Positions 36,270 through 48,400 of a stretch of DNA of 64,000 bases are shown piece after piece. Both the position numbers and the translations under genes were made by a program. The DNA comes from Vombatus ursinus (Eukaryota; Chordata; Mammalia; Diprotodontia; Vombatidae), in assembly GCF_900497805.2 (NCBI RefSeq), contig NW_020954611.1:5061968-5125967 (forward strand), given 5' to 3'. The notes beneath the pieces are model-generated. The model worked only from the letters and a program-made list of their open reading frames with translations, had not been told where the DNA came from and searched no databases. The number at the start of each line of letters is the position of its first letter. The stretch's first letter is position 1.

Positions 36270-37660
36270 GATTCAGAGAGGTACAGCCCCAGAAAGTGGG
36301 ACACCAGGTTTTATTGTTTTATTGTTACTAGTAGGGGTGTAAGGAAGTTAGGTGATGTATCTGTATTAGAAGAAGAAGGGTCCATACTAACAGAATCACA
36401 CCTCCTTTGGCAGTCTGCAGTACACCCAGCAGTCCAATACACTCAAATACAGAAATAAATGTCTTTTGTCAGTTTCTTAAGACTTTACCTAATTTCTCAC
36501 TTAGGTGAAAATACAAGGTTTTCACACATATCAAAAGTCACGCCAAAGCTATTCTGAGGATTTGATAAGAGAATTAAATTCTAACTGGCCGTTATCTCCC
36601 CACCAGAGAGGTAAAGGCCATACATTATGGTTTTGCCTTCTAGGTTAGGTCTTTATAGGAATCAGCAGGTCTGCACTGTGTGTGAAAAATATCATGCCTA
36701 GAAAATCTTATTAGTAAAATTTCCATGTGTGGAAGAAAATGTATAAGCCAAAGTCAGAAACAAAAAAACAGCAACAACAAAGAAATCAGACCTAACTGAA
36801 ACCCCAGGAAGCAGCTCTGGATGTGGCATTCTTATGAGGGTGTTTTGAATCCCTTATTCCGATTTCCAATGCATTGCAAGACTATCCAGTCACAAGATCT
36901 TAATGTGAATATACCAACCAACTGAGTTGTTACGTGCTAGTCAGCTATTACCATCAGAAGCTCCACAGGTATGTGATCGGACGAGGGAAAGGGGGTGGGG
37001 GGGATGATGAAAGAAAGCCAACTCATTCTGTATGGGGAAAGGCACCCTCCAAATCCTTTTGGCAAAGATTAATTATTATAGTGAGAGCCGTCTACAGAGA
37101 ACTACCCTTCTAAAAGGAACTTGTCTAAGTTAAAATATATATAAAATATATGGAAGCTGAGCTAATTCATCAAGTTCTTGAAACTCATGCGTCAATAGTC
37201 TTTCACGTTCCCTGACATGCTGCTTTCTTCAGGATCTATGATTTTACTGTTGTGGACAGTCCCCTTCCCCACAACTCCAGATGGACATTATGACTCTTTA
37301 CACATTAGCAGGTGGTTTTCATGAGATGCGTAACCAACCTTCTAGTGATGAGCTTCCTTAAACTTAACTAGGCAGGTCTTCACATGGCCAAGCACGTATT
37401 TTTTTTTTTCCTGAGTTCACAGTCAATGCTCTTTCCAACTTAATAGGATCTGCCAAAGCTAGCGCATAGGATTAATAATTTACAAAGTGTTCTTGATCTA
37501 TTGTCTCATTATTGGGGGGTGGGGAGTGGGAATCACATCACTAAAGTGGGAACCAAGGGTAGAACGGAACATCTCATTGTTTCACATGAAAATGAAATTC
37601 TTTTGTTTTCATTTCCTCATTCCTAGAGGAATGGCTTTTTCTACCCCTATCATCACAGGT
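36270..37660. other. CPXM2 intron, unassigned
   Basis: Mostly unique, with a G-run block near 36985-37005 (aaagggggtggggggga). Confidence 0.35.
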
Positions 37661-37664
37661 GATA

Positions 37665-38010
37665 GGTAGTGTGATAGAAAAAGAATTGCCCTGATATTAA
37701 GAAGTCTAAGATTTAAGTCCTAATGATTCATTTTACTATGGGATTGTGGGCAATCCCTTAGCCTCAGTTTCTTCATCTGTCAAATAGGAATAATGATTAA
37801 TAATAATAATAACCACAATAAGCATTTATAGAGTGATTTAAGGTTTGCAAACTGCTTTAAATATGTTATCTCATTTAATCATCATAACAGTGGGTGTTAT
37901 TGGTATCTCCATTATACAAATGAGGAAACTGGGGCAATTACTGGTTAACTAACATACTCAGGGTCACAGGGCTAGTAAATATCTGAGGCAGGGTTGGAAT
38001 TTGGGTCTCT
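37665..38010. mobile_element. Opposed MIR-type SINEs
   Basis: 37665-37800 is a plus-strand MIR (cctcagtttcttcatctgtc). 37810-38010 is an antisense THER1-like copy (gatttaaggtttgcaaactg, aatgaggaaactggggcaat). Confidence 0.6.
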
Positions 38011-38054
38011 CTCTTTTCTCTCTTCTCTCTCTCTCTCCTTTTCTCCCCCTCTCT

Positions 38055-38127
38055 TTCTCTCCTTTGTCATATATGTGTGTGTGTATGTGAATGTGTACAT
38101 ATGTATGTATATATACACATGTGTACA
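38055..38127. repeat. (TG/TA)n-rich microsatellite
   Basis: tgtgtg/tatgta-rich tract after a TC-rich stretch (38010-38055). Confidence 0.8.
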
Positions 38128-38345
38128 CACGGGACAGCTAGGTGGTGCAATGAATCTTCATAAGTTCAAATCTGGCCTTAGACACTTACTAGCTGTTTGA
38201 CCCTGGACAAGTCACTTAATCCTGTTTGCCTCAGCTGTTCATCTATAAAATGGGCTGGAGAAAGAAATGGCAAATCACTCCACTCTCTGTCAAGAAAAAC
38301 CCAAAATGGGGTCGTGAAGAGTCAGACAAGTCTGACTGAACAAGT
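38128..38345 (+). mobile_element. SINE1/MAR1-type SINE
   Basis: It has 'gggacagctaggtggtgcaa', 'gaccctggacaagtcactta', 'aaaatgggctggagaaagaa' and 'ggggtcgtgaagagtcagac'. The 5' part lacks about 30 bases. Confidence 0.8.
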
Positions 38346-38544
38346 GCACACACACACAAACACAATACCTTGACTACCTATCTCACAGACTTGGTAATAA
38401 TGTATATAAGCTACTTTGCCACCATAAAGCACTATGTAATGGTGGTACTACTACTATGGCTATTACTAGTACTACTACTATTATCAACTAGTTTTACCCA
38501 AGAAGTATGCCACGTTTTCAACTGATACTTTTCTCCGCACTAAC

Positions 38545-38745
38545 ATGGGATCATAGGATCATAATTCTGGAACTAGGAGAGACCTCGGAGACCATATTTC
38601 CCAACCTTCTCATATTCCAAATGACCAAAGTGAGCCTTAAGGAATTCTCCCAAGTATACATACATGGGAAGTAAAAATCAGAAGAGGGATTTGAACTCAG
38701 GTCCTCTGACTCCAGAGCTGGTGCATTTTCCACTGCCTCACATTC
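38545..38745 (-). mobile_element. MIR-type SINE
   Basis: Antisense copy with 'gggatttgaactcaggtcct' and 'ctgactccagagctggtgca'. Confidence 0.7.
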
Positions 38746-39199
38746 TAAACACCTAATCTAACCCAACAACAGCACTTAAGTAAAATAAGACTTCAAGACA
38801 TATTTATAATGCCACTCTGGTGTATTTGGGGTTCTATCAAGAGAAAGCACTCTCAAATCAATATTCTGGTATTCTGGCTCTGAAAATTATAGAAAGTTGT
38901 CAACATTGCAGAACAGCAGTTTACCTGTGTCTTAACCACAGGTGCCATTAAAAACACCAAGCCTCCCCCCCCCAAAAAGTCTATAAAAGTATATCAATAT
39001 AAACAATGACAATTCATGTTTTTTATCAAGTCCTTCCAGAGATTGTTTCTACAGCCGGAAACACCCAACTTCTTCATCTATCTTAATCCCATTTATCTTT
39101 AAATTGAATCCAAGTTCTCCATAGAGTGATTTCACCTTTCTTGGAACTTTTCTCACTTATTATCTGTCCCACTTATTTGCCACTTAACTGATTCTTCAC

Positions 39200-39515
39200 T
39201 ACTACATATATTTATATGTAGATAAGATCCTATCTAGAATGCTGTGCTCAGCTCTGAGTGCCACATTTTAGGAAGGAAACTGATAAGCTAGAAAGCTTCT
39301 AGAGTACACCAACTAAGATGGAGAAGAGTAATCTAGTTCATTCCATCTGAAGATAAATTTGAGGAACTGGGCTTTTCAGTCTGCAGAAGAGAACATTTAG
39401 GAGGCACATGCCAGCCATCTTCCAGAATCCAAACAGATGTTTTGTGGAAGAGGAATAAGAATAGTTCGTTTTGGCCTCAGAGGAAAGAACTAAAAACAAT
39501 GGGTAGTCTTTAGTT
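39200..39515 (+). mobile_element. L3/CR1 LINE 3' region
   Basis: The plus-strand phrases 'aatgctgtgctcagctctga', 'gtgccacattttaggaagga', 'ctgataagctagaa', 'gaggaactgggcttttca' and 'ggcctcagaggaaagaacta' follow the L3 3' consensus wording. Confidence 0.7.
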
Positions 39516-39519
39516 TTTT

Positions 39520-40860
39520 TTTTTCTCTCCTCTGTCCCTCCCTAGTTTATTATTAGTATCATAGGAAAAGTCTTCCTTTTTTGCCAACATTTAATTTAAT
39601 ATTGGAAATAATTATTCTTTGAATATTTGATAAAATCCACATGTAAACCACCTGGCCCTGGATTTTTTCTTTGATAATTCATTTATGGCTTATTAACTTT
39701 TTTCTGATGTTCAGCTATTTAAATAATTTCAGTTCTGTTAATCTATGTATTTCACATCTTAAAGTATTCATCTATTTCATCTAGTGACTGATTTAAGGGG
39801 CATCCTCCTGGGCAAAATAATTTCTGGTAGTTTCTTTTACTTACTCTTTGTCAGTAGTGAATTCTCCTTTTTTCATTTTTTTTTCTGAACAATTGAGTTT
39901 TCCTCTCTTTTAAAATCAGACTACTTATTTTATTAGTCTTTTTTTAAAAAGCTCTTAGCTTCATTTATTAATTGTGGGGTTTCGTTCTGTTTTCAATTAT
40001 GCTAATCTTTTCTTTGATTTTTAGAAGTTCTACTTTTGTATTTAAGTGACTTTATTGCATTTCTTGGTTTTTTTTTAATTGTAGTTGTATGCCCAAGTCA
40101 CTGATTTGTTCTTTTTCTGTTTGGTTAATGGAATCATTTATATACACACACAAGCATATATACACACATCTTTAGCTGCATTCCATACATTTTGGTATTT
40201 TATCATTTTCTTTGATGAAGTTTTCTAATATTTAGATGATTTTTCCTTATACAACAATTCTTTAGGATTAAGCTATTTAGTTTCTAATTTTAAAATTCTT
40301 TGTTCAAAGGACTTTTATTGGATATAATTGTATTGTATAATTGTAGTCAGTAAAGGATATGTTTAGCATTTCTCCTTCTTCCATTAGTTTGAGAGCCCAA
40401 CACAGGCTTACTTTTTGTAAAGATGGCATGAACAGGTGATAAATACATAAACTCCTTTATGTCTCTAGTAATCACCCAAGAACTATCATCTCTAATTCTT
40501 AATCTTAAACCTCATTCTCTCCCCTACCTGTCTCTGCCCATTTCCTTTTGGAATTTAATGTATTTCTATCCCATTCCCTATATTCATACTCCTGTTTCTG
40601 TTCAAACATGTGTTGTCCCTTCCTTGTCCAATACAGATGAAAATGGGATGCCCATTTCTCTCACCGCCTTCCTCCATGTTTGTTTACTTTTCATTCTGTG
40701 TAACTGCGATTACGTGAGACAGTGAATTTCATCCCCCTTTCCTTCCTTCCATCATGTAGTATTGTCAAAACTTTCATTCATATATGAATTGAACTTGCTA
40801 GCCTTTGAAGTTCCTCCCAACTTTAATATTCTGTGCTAAGGCTTAAGGTGAAGGTACACA
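39520..40860 (-). mobile_element. L1 ORF2 fragment, degraded
   Basis: On the minus strand, 39530-40330 follows the L1 reverse-transcriptase segment, including a degraded form of the PGPDGF motif near 39650 (read here as PGPGGLHV). The frame is broken many times. The rest to 40860 has the same T-rich, LINE-like composition and is assigned with less certainty. It lies inside a CPXM2 intron. Confidence 0.65.
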
Positions 40861-40898
40861 CACTGTGGTAGATTATAATAGAAAGAGCAGTATACTCG

Positions 40899-41330
40899 AG
40901 TGGGCAGCTAGGTGGCACAGTGAATACAGTGTTGGGCTTGGAGTCAAAGACTCAGCTTCCTGAATTCAAATCTGACCTCAGACACTTATTAGCTATGGGA
41001 CCCTGGGCAAGTTACTTAACCCATTTGCCTCATTTCCCTCATCTGTAAAATGAGCTGGAGAAGGAAATGACAAACCATTCCAGTATCTTTGCCAAGAAAA
41101 CCCCAAATTGAGTGCCGAAGAGTCAGACACAATTGAAACAACTGACCAACAATACCAACAACAAAAGTTACTTGAAGTAAGGAAATCTAGAATAGGGTCC
41201 TGGTTCCAATACATAATATCTCTGTGACCCTGAAAAAATCACTTCACCTCTGTGCTTTTCAGGTTCCCCAATTGTAAAAACAGTGAGCCACAGAATCTTA
41301 GATCTGGAAGACACCTCAGAGAGGTCAGGA
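40899..41330 (+). mobile_element. SINE1/MAR1-type SINE followed by a MIR
   Basis: 40899-41165 is SINE1-like (gtgggcagctaggtggcaca, aatgagctggagaaggaaat, gccgaagagtcagacacaat). 41166-41330 is a MIR (gtgaccctgaaaaaatcact). Confidence 0.8.
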
Positions 41331-41334
41331 AACT

Positions 41335-42140
41335 TTTTTTAAAACAAAGTCTTTAGTGTATATATAATGCAAAAATCCCTTATGAAATGAAACTTGCTAG
41401 CTCACATAAGCCTAGAACAGAAATTAATATAGATGCAAAGCTTATGTTGAGCTCTTAAAAATCATAAAACACATAGAATTCAGTGATGTGCATAAATTAC
41501 AGAATGCATCCGTCAAGCAAATATGTTGAGAAAATATTTATAGAAAAAAATGACCAAAAAAGGAAAGAGAAATAAATTTTCTATTAGCTCATCAAGTATG
41601 TCCCCTTAACGACAGATGTCTGAAATTCACAGTATATTAATTAAAGTATTTGTAATACAGCCCATATGACCCTCAAACCTGTTTTACTTTCCCTGAAGCT
41701 TAAAAATCCTGATATTGTTGTACAATGTATATAAGGAGCTAGGTAGGAAACTGGATTTTCTATTTTTCTGTACTTCTACACATTTCATAAATGGATAGCT
41801 CATAAACAATATTTAAAAGCCAGGCTTTGTAAAGAATCAAATCAAGTCAATAGTTATCTGAGTAGCTGCCATGTACTAGACACTATACCAGACAATGGAA
41901 AATCTATGCTCTGAAGGATATCTGATTTACAGTTATTTAGCAATAGCCTGCTTTGCTGTGGTATTCCAGACCTTCATTCTAATGATGTAGAGTAAGTCTA
42001 ATGACTTTTACTTTACCCTCAATTTTGGAGGAGCCACATAACAAGCAGTTAATAATTTCTGGTTGGTAGATATTGTATTGACATGCTTTGTATTAAAGCT
42101 TATTTTATAGAAAGTATACACACACACACACACATATGGA
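41335..42140. other. CPXM2 intron, unassigned
   Basis: AT-rich, nothing recognised apart from a short (CA)n near 42118-42134. Confidence 0.35.
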
Positions 42141-42144
42141 AAGG

Positions 42145-42375
42145 AAGCATGCATGGAGGATAAAGGGCTACCTATAGATGCAGGTTGAAGACCTGTCCCT
42201 GACAAACACTAGGTGTCTGACCATGAGTAACTCACTTAAGCTCCAGGCAACTATCTCAAACTAAATTAATGAAGATTTGCTTTATTTACACTGGTGGAAG
42301 GAATTTTCCCACTGAGAATCCCTGTACCAATGAAATCACAAGTTCATACTACTCCATCCCTTGCCTAATTCCTAA
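42145..42375 (+). mobile_element. MAR-type SINE
   Basis: It has 'agtaactcacttaagctcca', 'ggcaactatctcaaactaaa' and 'ccaatgaaatcacaagttc'. Confidence 0.65.
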
Positions 42376-42469
42376 CCAAAAAAAAAAAGAAAAAGTCAAA
42401 ACATGCCTAGGTTTGAGATAATCCAGTGTCAGATTATTTCTTCCATGTCAATATGGTTTCTGAGGTGTA

Positions 42470-42588
42470 ATATGATGAGTACTATGTGTAGAGTCACAGA
42501 AATTAGGTTCAAATAGCAGCTTTGTTACCTAGTTCCTATATGACCTTGGGCAAGTCACCACATTCAGGACCTCAGGGTCCTCAGGGGA
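42470..42588 (+). mobile_element. MIR fragment abutting the L1 junction
   Basis: It has 'gtagagtcacagaaattagg' and 'atgaccttgggcaagtcacc', then stops where L1 ORF1 sequence begins. Confidence 0.6.
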
Positions 42589-43840
42589 TATTTCACATTG
42601 TCTTCTATTTTTTCATTCTTTTGGTTTTGTTTTACAATTTCTTGATTTTTCATAAAGTCATTAGCTTCCATTTGCTCCATTCTAATTTTTAAGGAAGTAT
42701 TTTCTTCACTGAGCTTTTGGACTTTCTTTTCCATTTGGCCAATTCTGCTTTTTAAGGCATTCTTCTTCTCATTGGATTTTTGGACCTCTTTTGCCATGTG
42801 GGTTAGTCTATTTTTTAAGGTGTTACTTTCTTCATTATTTTTTTGGGTCTCCTTTAGCAAGCTGTTGACTTGTTTTTCATAATTTTCTTGCATCACTCTC
42901 ATTTCTCTTCCCAGTTTTTCCTCTGCTTCTCTTAGTTGCTTCTCAAAATCCCTTTTGAGCTCTTCCAAGGCCTGGGACTGATTCATATTCTTCTTGGAGG
43001 CTTTGGCTGTAGGAGCTTTGACTTTGTTAAGGTAGGGGTCTGCTTCCAGTGTGGAGAATGTATTGTCCAAAACTTTGGGGGTTTTGTGCAGCTGTTTTCA
43101 AAGATACTTCTAGGGACCTGTAAATTTTCAGTTCTTCCAAGGTGATATGATCAAAGGCAAGGTGTTTACACTTTTCCTGGCCCTGTGCTCTCCTCTATGA
43201 GTGACCACAAGCACTCTTTTCTGCCTTGGAACTATGAGGATGAATCCCTCTCCACCACCACCACAAGCTCCACCATGCCAGCACTCCTCCTCGCCCCAGG
43301 ACTGCCACCCAGAACTGCGACCCAGATCCAAGCACGAACAAAACAAGAGAATTCTGCCTCAATAACAGCAAAGAAATTCCTGCAACCCCCCTCTGATCAG
43401 CGGCCAGATCCCCCCTCTGTCTGTGGGCTGAGAGCTCCAGAAGCAGCCACCACTCTGGGAGTTGTATCAGGCCTGGGGCCAGACCAAGCTCCTCTCTCAC
43501 CGCGGTCACAGACCTTTCAAAGTTGTCTTTGGTGTTTGTGGGTTGAGAAGTCTAAAAATCACCACAGCTCCACTTGGTTCAGTCCCCTGAGGCCTGCTCC
43601 AGGTTCACAGAGATCCCGTCTTTGTCTGTGAAGCCCAGGCTGAACTGTGCTCCTCTCCCAGCCAGGCACAATAGATCTTTCCAATCAACCATCCAGGTTG
43701 TCTTGGCCTGGAAATTTGTTTCATTCTGTCTTTTTGTGGGTTCTGCTGCTCTAGAATTTGTTTAGAGCCAATTTTACAGGTATTTGGAGGGGGTTGGGGG
43801 AGAGCTCAAGCAAGTCACTGCTTTTACTCACTAGTAGGTG
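42589..43840 (-). mobile_element. L1 fragment: 5' UTR-like region plus N-terminal ORF1, 3' end missing
   Basis: On the minus strand an open frame starts at 43070 and runs about 160 codons to near 42590. It has a long charged coiled coil (repeats such as KNALKSRIGQMEKKVQKLSE) typical of marsupial L1 ORF1p. The RNA-binding and C-terminal domains are absent; L1 sequence stops abruptly and a MIR SINE begins. Upstream (43071 to about 43840) is a relatively GC-rich, gene-free stretch that fits an L1 5' UTR. Most genomic L1s lose their 5' ends; this one lost its 3' end. It is in sense with CPXM2. The high-coordinate boundary is approximate. Confidence 0.75.
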
Positions 43841-44065
43841 TGTTTCTATACCTAGTTCTATTATTCCTAAGGCAAAAACTGTTTGCTCAAAACAAAAGGG
43901 TTAATTAGTAGTGGAGATCATTCTTAAACTGTACCCTGTTATGAAAACTATGTTTTCAGGCTAAGAATTGCTCATGGAGAATGCCAAATCCTATTAGAAA
44001 TCTTCCAGATGATCCTATATTTTGCATTCATCAAATACTTTTCCATATTCATTTCTCAATGCATC

Positions 44066-44137
44066 GTCAAATCAAATATGCACATCAAATCAAATATGCA
44101 CATCAAATCAAATATGCACATCAAATCAAATATGCAC
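44066..44137. repeat. 18-bp tandem repeat, four copies
   Basis: The unit atcaaatcaaatatgcac is repeated four times head to tail; only the first base of copy one differs (g for a). 18 is a multiple of three, so frames stay open across it. It lies in the CPXM2 13-kb intron. Confidence 0.95.
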
Positions 44138-44239
44138 ATATCAGAGGGTGCCAGCTCCTTTGCCTGGCATTCAAGGCCCTCCTTCTTTTGGTTGTAATTT
44201 ATATTTCCAGACTCATGGAGCACTGATTTAAAATTGGAA

Positions 44240-44420
44240 TGTGGTCTTAGGTTTCATCTAGACCATTCCCCTCACTTTAGAAATGGGGAAACTGAGATTG
44301 AAAGATTTTGAGTGACTTTCTCAATGTCACACAAGTAGTAATTGGGAGAAATGGTACTAAAACCCAGCCTTCTCACCCCAAATTGCTTCTCTTTCAACTA
44401 CATCTGTGAAGAGTCTCAAG
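44240..44420 (-). mobile_element. MIR-type SINE
   Basis: Antisense 'aatggggaaactgagattga' and 'tctcaatgtcacacaagtag'. Confidence 0.7.
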
Positions 44421-44514
44421 ATTTAGGTTATTATTGACTGTTTTCCCCTTAAGGCAGTGTCTGTAAAAATAGCAAAGAACAATGCCCTGCTTTCCTAAAG
44501 TCCTTCAAAGCCCA

Positions 44515-44690
44515 GAGAAGTAGCATGTTACAGAGTACAGGACACTGGACTTAAAGTTAGGAAGACCTGGTTGGAAAATCTACCTCAGGTTTGAGCTGGG
44601 TGACCTTGGGCAAAATACTTAAGCTCTCTGCACATCACACTCACTCAGTAACAGTGTCATAAAAGGATTCTGACTACATTCAAGAAGAAA
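44515..44690 (+). mobile_element. MIR/MAR-type SINE
   Basis: It has 'tagcatgttacagagtacag', 'gttaggaagacctgg' and 'gtgaccttgggcaaaatact'. Confidence 0.65.
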
Positions 44691-44739
44691 TGACATTTGA
44701 CAATTCATTGACGTCTGAACCATAACAATTTTACTTGGT

Positions 44740-45280
44740 CCTAAAGTGTCTGTAACTGTCTCCATTGCTCTGTTCCATCCTACACAATGCAGACAGCTGA
44801 ATCATCCTTGAATATGACTCTCATAATGTCATTCTTATGCTCAAAAAAAGAAAGGAAAAGAAAATCAGTGGTTCCTCATTGTTGAGAGAATAAAGTCCTA
44901 ACACTCTGGCCTAGCATTCAAGGCCTCTAAAGCCCCTTCCAACTTCAAATCTATGATACTATGAAGATCTCCCTACTATGAGCTACAACATATCTTTCCA
45001 ATATAATGCTCCACCAAGGTCCTTCACAAAATCTTCTCTTGAGTAAATTGGTTTACTTATCCTGAGCATTGAGTATACCTCACTGCCTCTGCTCACAACA
45101 TTATTCCCTCTTGCCTTTCCCACTCTAAATTCTAGATATTCTTTTAGGCCCGGATCAAGTCTCACCTTTTCCTCAATCTAATGGGACCCACTCCTCCTCA
45201 GAACTTCTATAGTAATCACTGTCTGGTACTAATTCCATAATGTTTTAATATATGTTTAGTTCTTTTTTCTGTGTATGCTT
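44740..45280 (+). mobile_element. L2 3' region
   Basis: The plus-strand phrases 'cagtggttcctcattg', 'ggcctagcattcaaggcc', 'gtctcaccttttcctcaat' and 'ctggtactaattcc' follow the L2 3' coding end and UTR order. Confidence 0.65.
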
Positions 45281-45439
45281 TAACTTCCTGGGTTAGATTT
45301 TAAAATCCTTAAAGGCAGAAGGCTTATATATTCTAGCTGGGGAGGCAAGTATGAGTATATCTATCTCTACATGAGGTATGTTTATGTGTATTAGTGTAAT
45401 TAGAAATGCAGTTATACAAACATCACAATATACTGCACA

Positions 45440-45535
45440 TGAAACATATTTGTTGTTTGTGTGTGTATATACATACATACATATCTATATCTATATGTAT
45501 ATATATATATATATACATACATGTGTGTGTGTTTT
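45440..45535. repeat. (TA/TG)n-rich microsatellite
   Basis: Alternating purine-pyrimidine tract (tatatatata, catacata, gtgtgtgt), about 280 bases downstream of a CPXM2 donor in the transcript sense. Confidence 0.85.
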
Positions 45536-45788
45536 TTCTAACACAATTATTATTTTGTAGCAGGTGCTTAATAAATCCAGTGATGAATCTTCTGCCCCCT
45601 CTTCCTTTCCTATCTTCAATGAAGGGAAATGAGATGAGTCAGTGTGGGTGGGCCCAAATGAAATATAATGGTGGGAAAAAGTAAAGGAGAATTCAGTTTT
45701 GGTATTTATTGTCCTTATCACAAATCTTATTTCTCATGGTTTCAGCACAATTACACTTTTTGAAAATTGCATATCTTAATGGAAGTCA

Positions 45789-46450
<662 letters not shown>

Positions 46451-46454
46451 AAAA

Positions 46455-47095
46455 TAAGTGGCATTTCAGAGAAGTATGGAAAGATGTAAATGAGCTGATA
46501 TAGAGTGAAGCAAGTAGAACCAAGCAAACAATGTGTTGTTGTTGAGTTGTTTGAGTCATGTCTGACTCTCCATGACCCAATTTGGGATTTTCTTGGCAAA
46601 GATACTGGAGTGATTTGTAATTTCCTTCTCCAGTTCATCTTACAGTAAGGAAACTGAGGCAAACAGGGTTAAGTGACTTGCCCAGGATCGCACAGCTAGC
46701 AAGCGTTTGAGACCAGATTTGAACTCAGGAAGAAAAGTCTTCCTGACTCCAGGCCCAGCGCTCTATCCACTGAACTACCTTGCTGTCCCAGCAACTGAAT
46801 CAAAGAAACAGAAAGAGCAACCACAAAAAAAGTGAATGCTGAAAAATTATGAAAAACAAACATGGCTCAAAATAAGAGATATGAAAAGATATCCCCATGC
46901 CACGCCTTTGCAGAGGTTGGAGGTCCCTAAGTGTGACACATTGTATATATTTTCAGACGTCAATATATTGCTTTTTTTTCGGTCTTGAAAATATTATTTG
47001 TTATATGAGCTGGCTCTCTGGGAGAAGGAGTGGGAGGGGATGCTGGGGAAAATTTTGATAATGTAAAAAATTAACAAAAGACATCAATAAACACT
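46455..47095 (+). mobile_element. L1-like 3' end, interrupted by a SINE
   Basis: A plus-strand L1 3' end in two parts, 46455-46532 and 46796-47095, is split by a minus-strand SINE1-type element. The first part has the 'gatatagagtgaagcaagtagaacc' type tail of ORF2; the second ends with 'acaaaagacatcaataaa'. The same 3' end family recurs at 1641-2043 and 10930-11185. Confidence 0.65.
46533..46795 (-). mobile_element. SINE1/MAR1-type SINE
   Basis: Antisense copy from 'gttgttgttgagttgtttga' through 'ccttctccagttcatcttac' and 'gaccagatttgaactcagga' to 'tccactgaactaccttgctg'. It splits the L1-like 3' end. Confidence 0.85.
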
Positions 47096-47479
47096 TCTCT
47101 AAAAAGTACAATGAAAATTAATGGGTTTCAACCAACTGAGCTATAAGGTACTTTTTATCTCTAAAGTTCTGCAATTCTATAACTGCCAGCTAAAATATTT
47201 AAAACAGGTACAACAAAGCTGACACTTTTAAAAAACAATGTCTATAAAAGGGTAGAAAACAGTACCAACTACTTCTCAAGGTTCCCTCCTCCTGGAGGCA
47301 TGGGGTCTTCCATCGGGAGCTGGATGGCTACTTGTTTGTTATACTGGATGTATATATATACTGGATGCTATGGAGGGGATTCTTGGTCAAGTTTAAGTAG
47401 GCTCAAATGGCATCTTAGAGCCCTTCAATTCTTACATTTTATGGCTATACTCAAACAATATTTCCAGACTGAAAGGGAC

Positions 47480-47890
47480 CTAAAAGCCCATTCACCCCAA
47501 TGCATACCTAAATGACAATCCTTTCTTCAAGATCCCTGATGAGCAGTCATCCCATCTGTCTCCATTTGAAGACCTCTAGCCAGAGGGAACCCATAGCCCT
47601 CAGGAGTGGTGTGTTTCATTTTTGGCTTGCTTTGGAAAGATTCTGCTTTTTCCTTTTCTATAGACCCAGAATCCTTAGTAACTTCCATTTACTGCTCCTG
47701 GCATTGCCCCCAGAGGCTAAGCAGAACAAATCCAATCCCTCTGATATCACAGCCCTTTAAATACTCAAGGAATCTGGACTTTTCTTCAACCCCATCTGAG
47801 AGCAGAGCAGAGCTCCAGGGAGCAAGTTGTATGGCCTGGGGGAGTGATACATTCCAGTGTAAATTCCTTGCTCCCCACAGTGTCCAATGA
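47480..47890 (-). mobile_element. L3/CR1 LINE 3' region
   Basis: In antisense it has the L3 order near 'cattgcccccagaggctaag', 'cagaacaaatccaatccctc' and 'cagccctttaaatactcaag'. It lies in the CPXM2 45915-51133 intron. Confidence 0.6.
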
Positions 47891-47971
47891 AAGAAGAAGA
47901 GGGTGTCTAGAAGCAACCCTCCTCAAAGTGCATGACTAGAGTACCATATTTTATAACTCTTAAGAGGGCCA

Positions 47972-48195
47972 TGACAGTCTTGCTGAGTCATTTCTCTGTC
48001 ATGTTCAATTCTTCATGACTCCATTTGGGGTTTTCTTGGCAAAGATACTGGAGTGGTTTGCCATTTCCTTCTCCAGCTCATTTTACAGATGGGGAAACTG
48101 AGGCAAACAGGGTCACATAGCTAGTAAGTGTCTGAGGTTGGATTAGACCTCATGAAGATGAGTCTTCCTGACTCCAAGCCTAAGTCCTCCTAAAC
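47972..48195 (-). mobile_element. SINE1/MAR1-type SINE
   Basis: Antisense 'catttggggttttcttggca', 'ccttctccagctcattttac' and 'gggaaactgaggcaaacagg'. Confidence 0.8.
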
Positions 48196-48229
48196 ACTCT
48201 ATATATCCCATGCTATAAAGTACTCCAGA

Positions 48230-48400
48230 GATCAGAGAATGTAGAGACAATAAGAACCTTGTAAATAATTTAGTTCAACCTTCATTTTGTCAAGGGGGAA
48301 ACTGAGGCTCAGAGAGATTACAAGACTTCCCCATGGTTACAGAATTATTAAAAGCAATTCTAGAACTCAAATCCATGTTCTTTGACTCAAGAATTAGTGC
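48230..48400 (-). mobile_element. MIR-type SINE
   Basis: Antisense 'gggggaaactgaggctcaga' and 'ctagaactcaaatccatgtt'. The 7SL retrocopy begins at its 5' side. Confidence 0.65.

Noticed and set aside
43185-43631. 148-codon open frame on the plus strand
   Set aside because: It is antisense to the L1 5' region, is Pro/Ser-rich with no domain, and has no splice or promoter context.
44066-44137. CRISPR-like regular repeats
   Set aside because: The units are directly adjacent with no spacers, and the genome is mammalian; it is a minisatellite.
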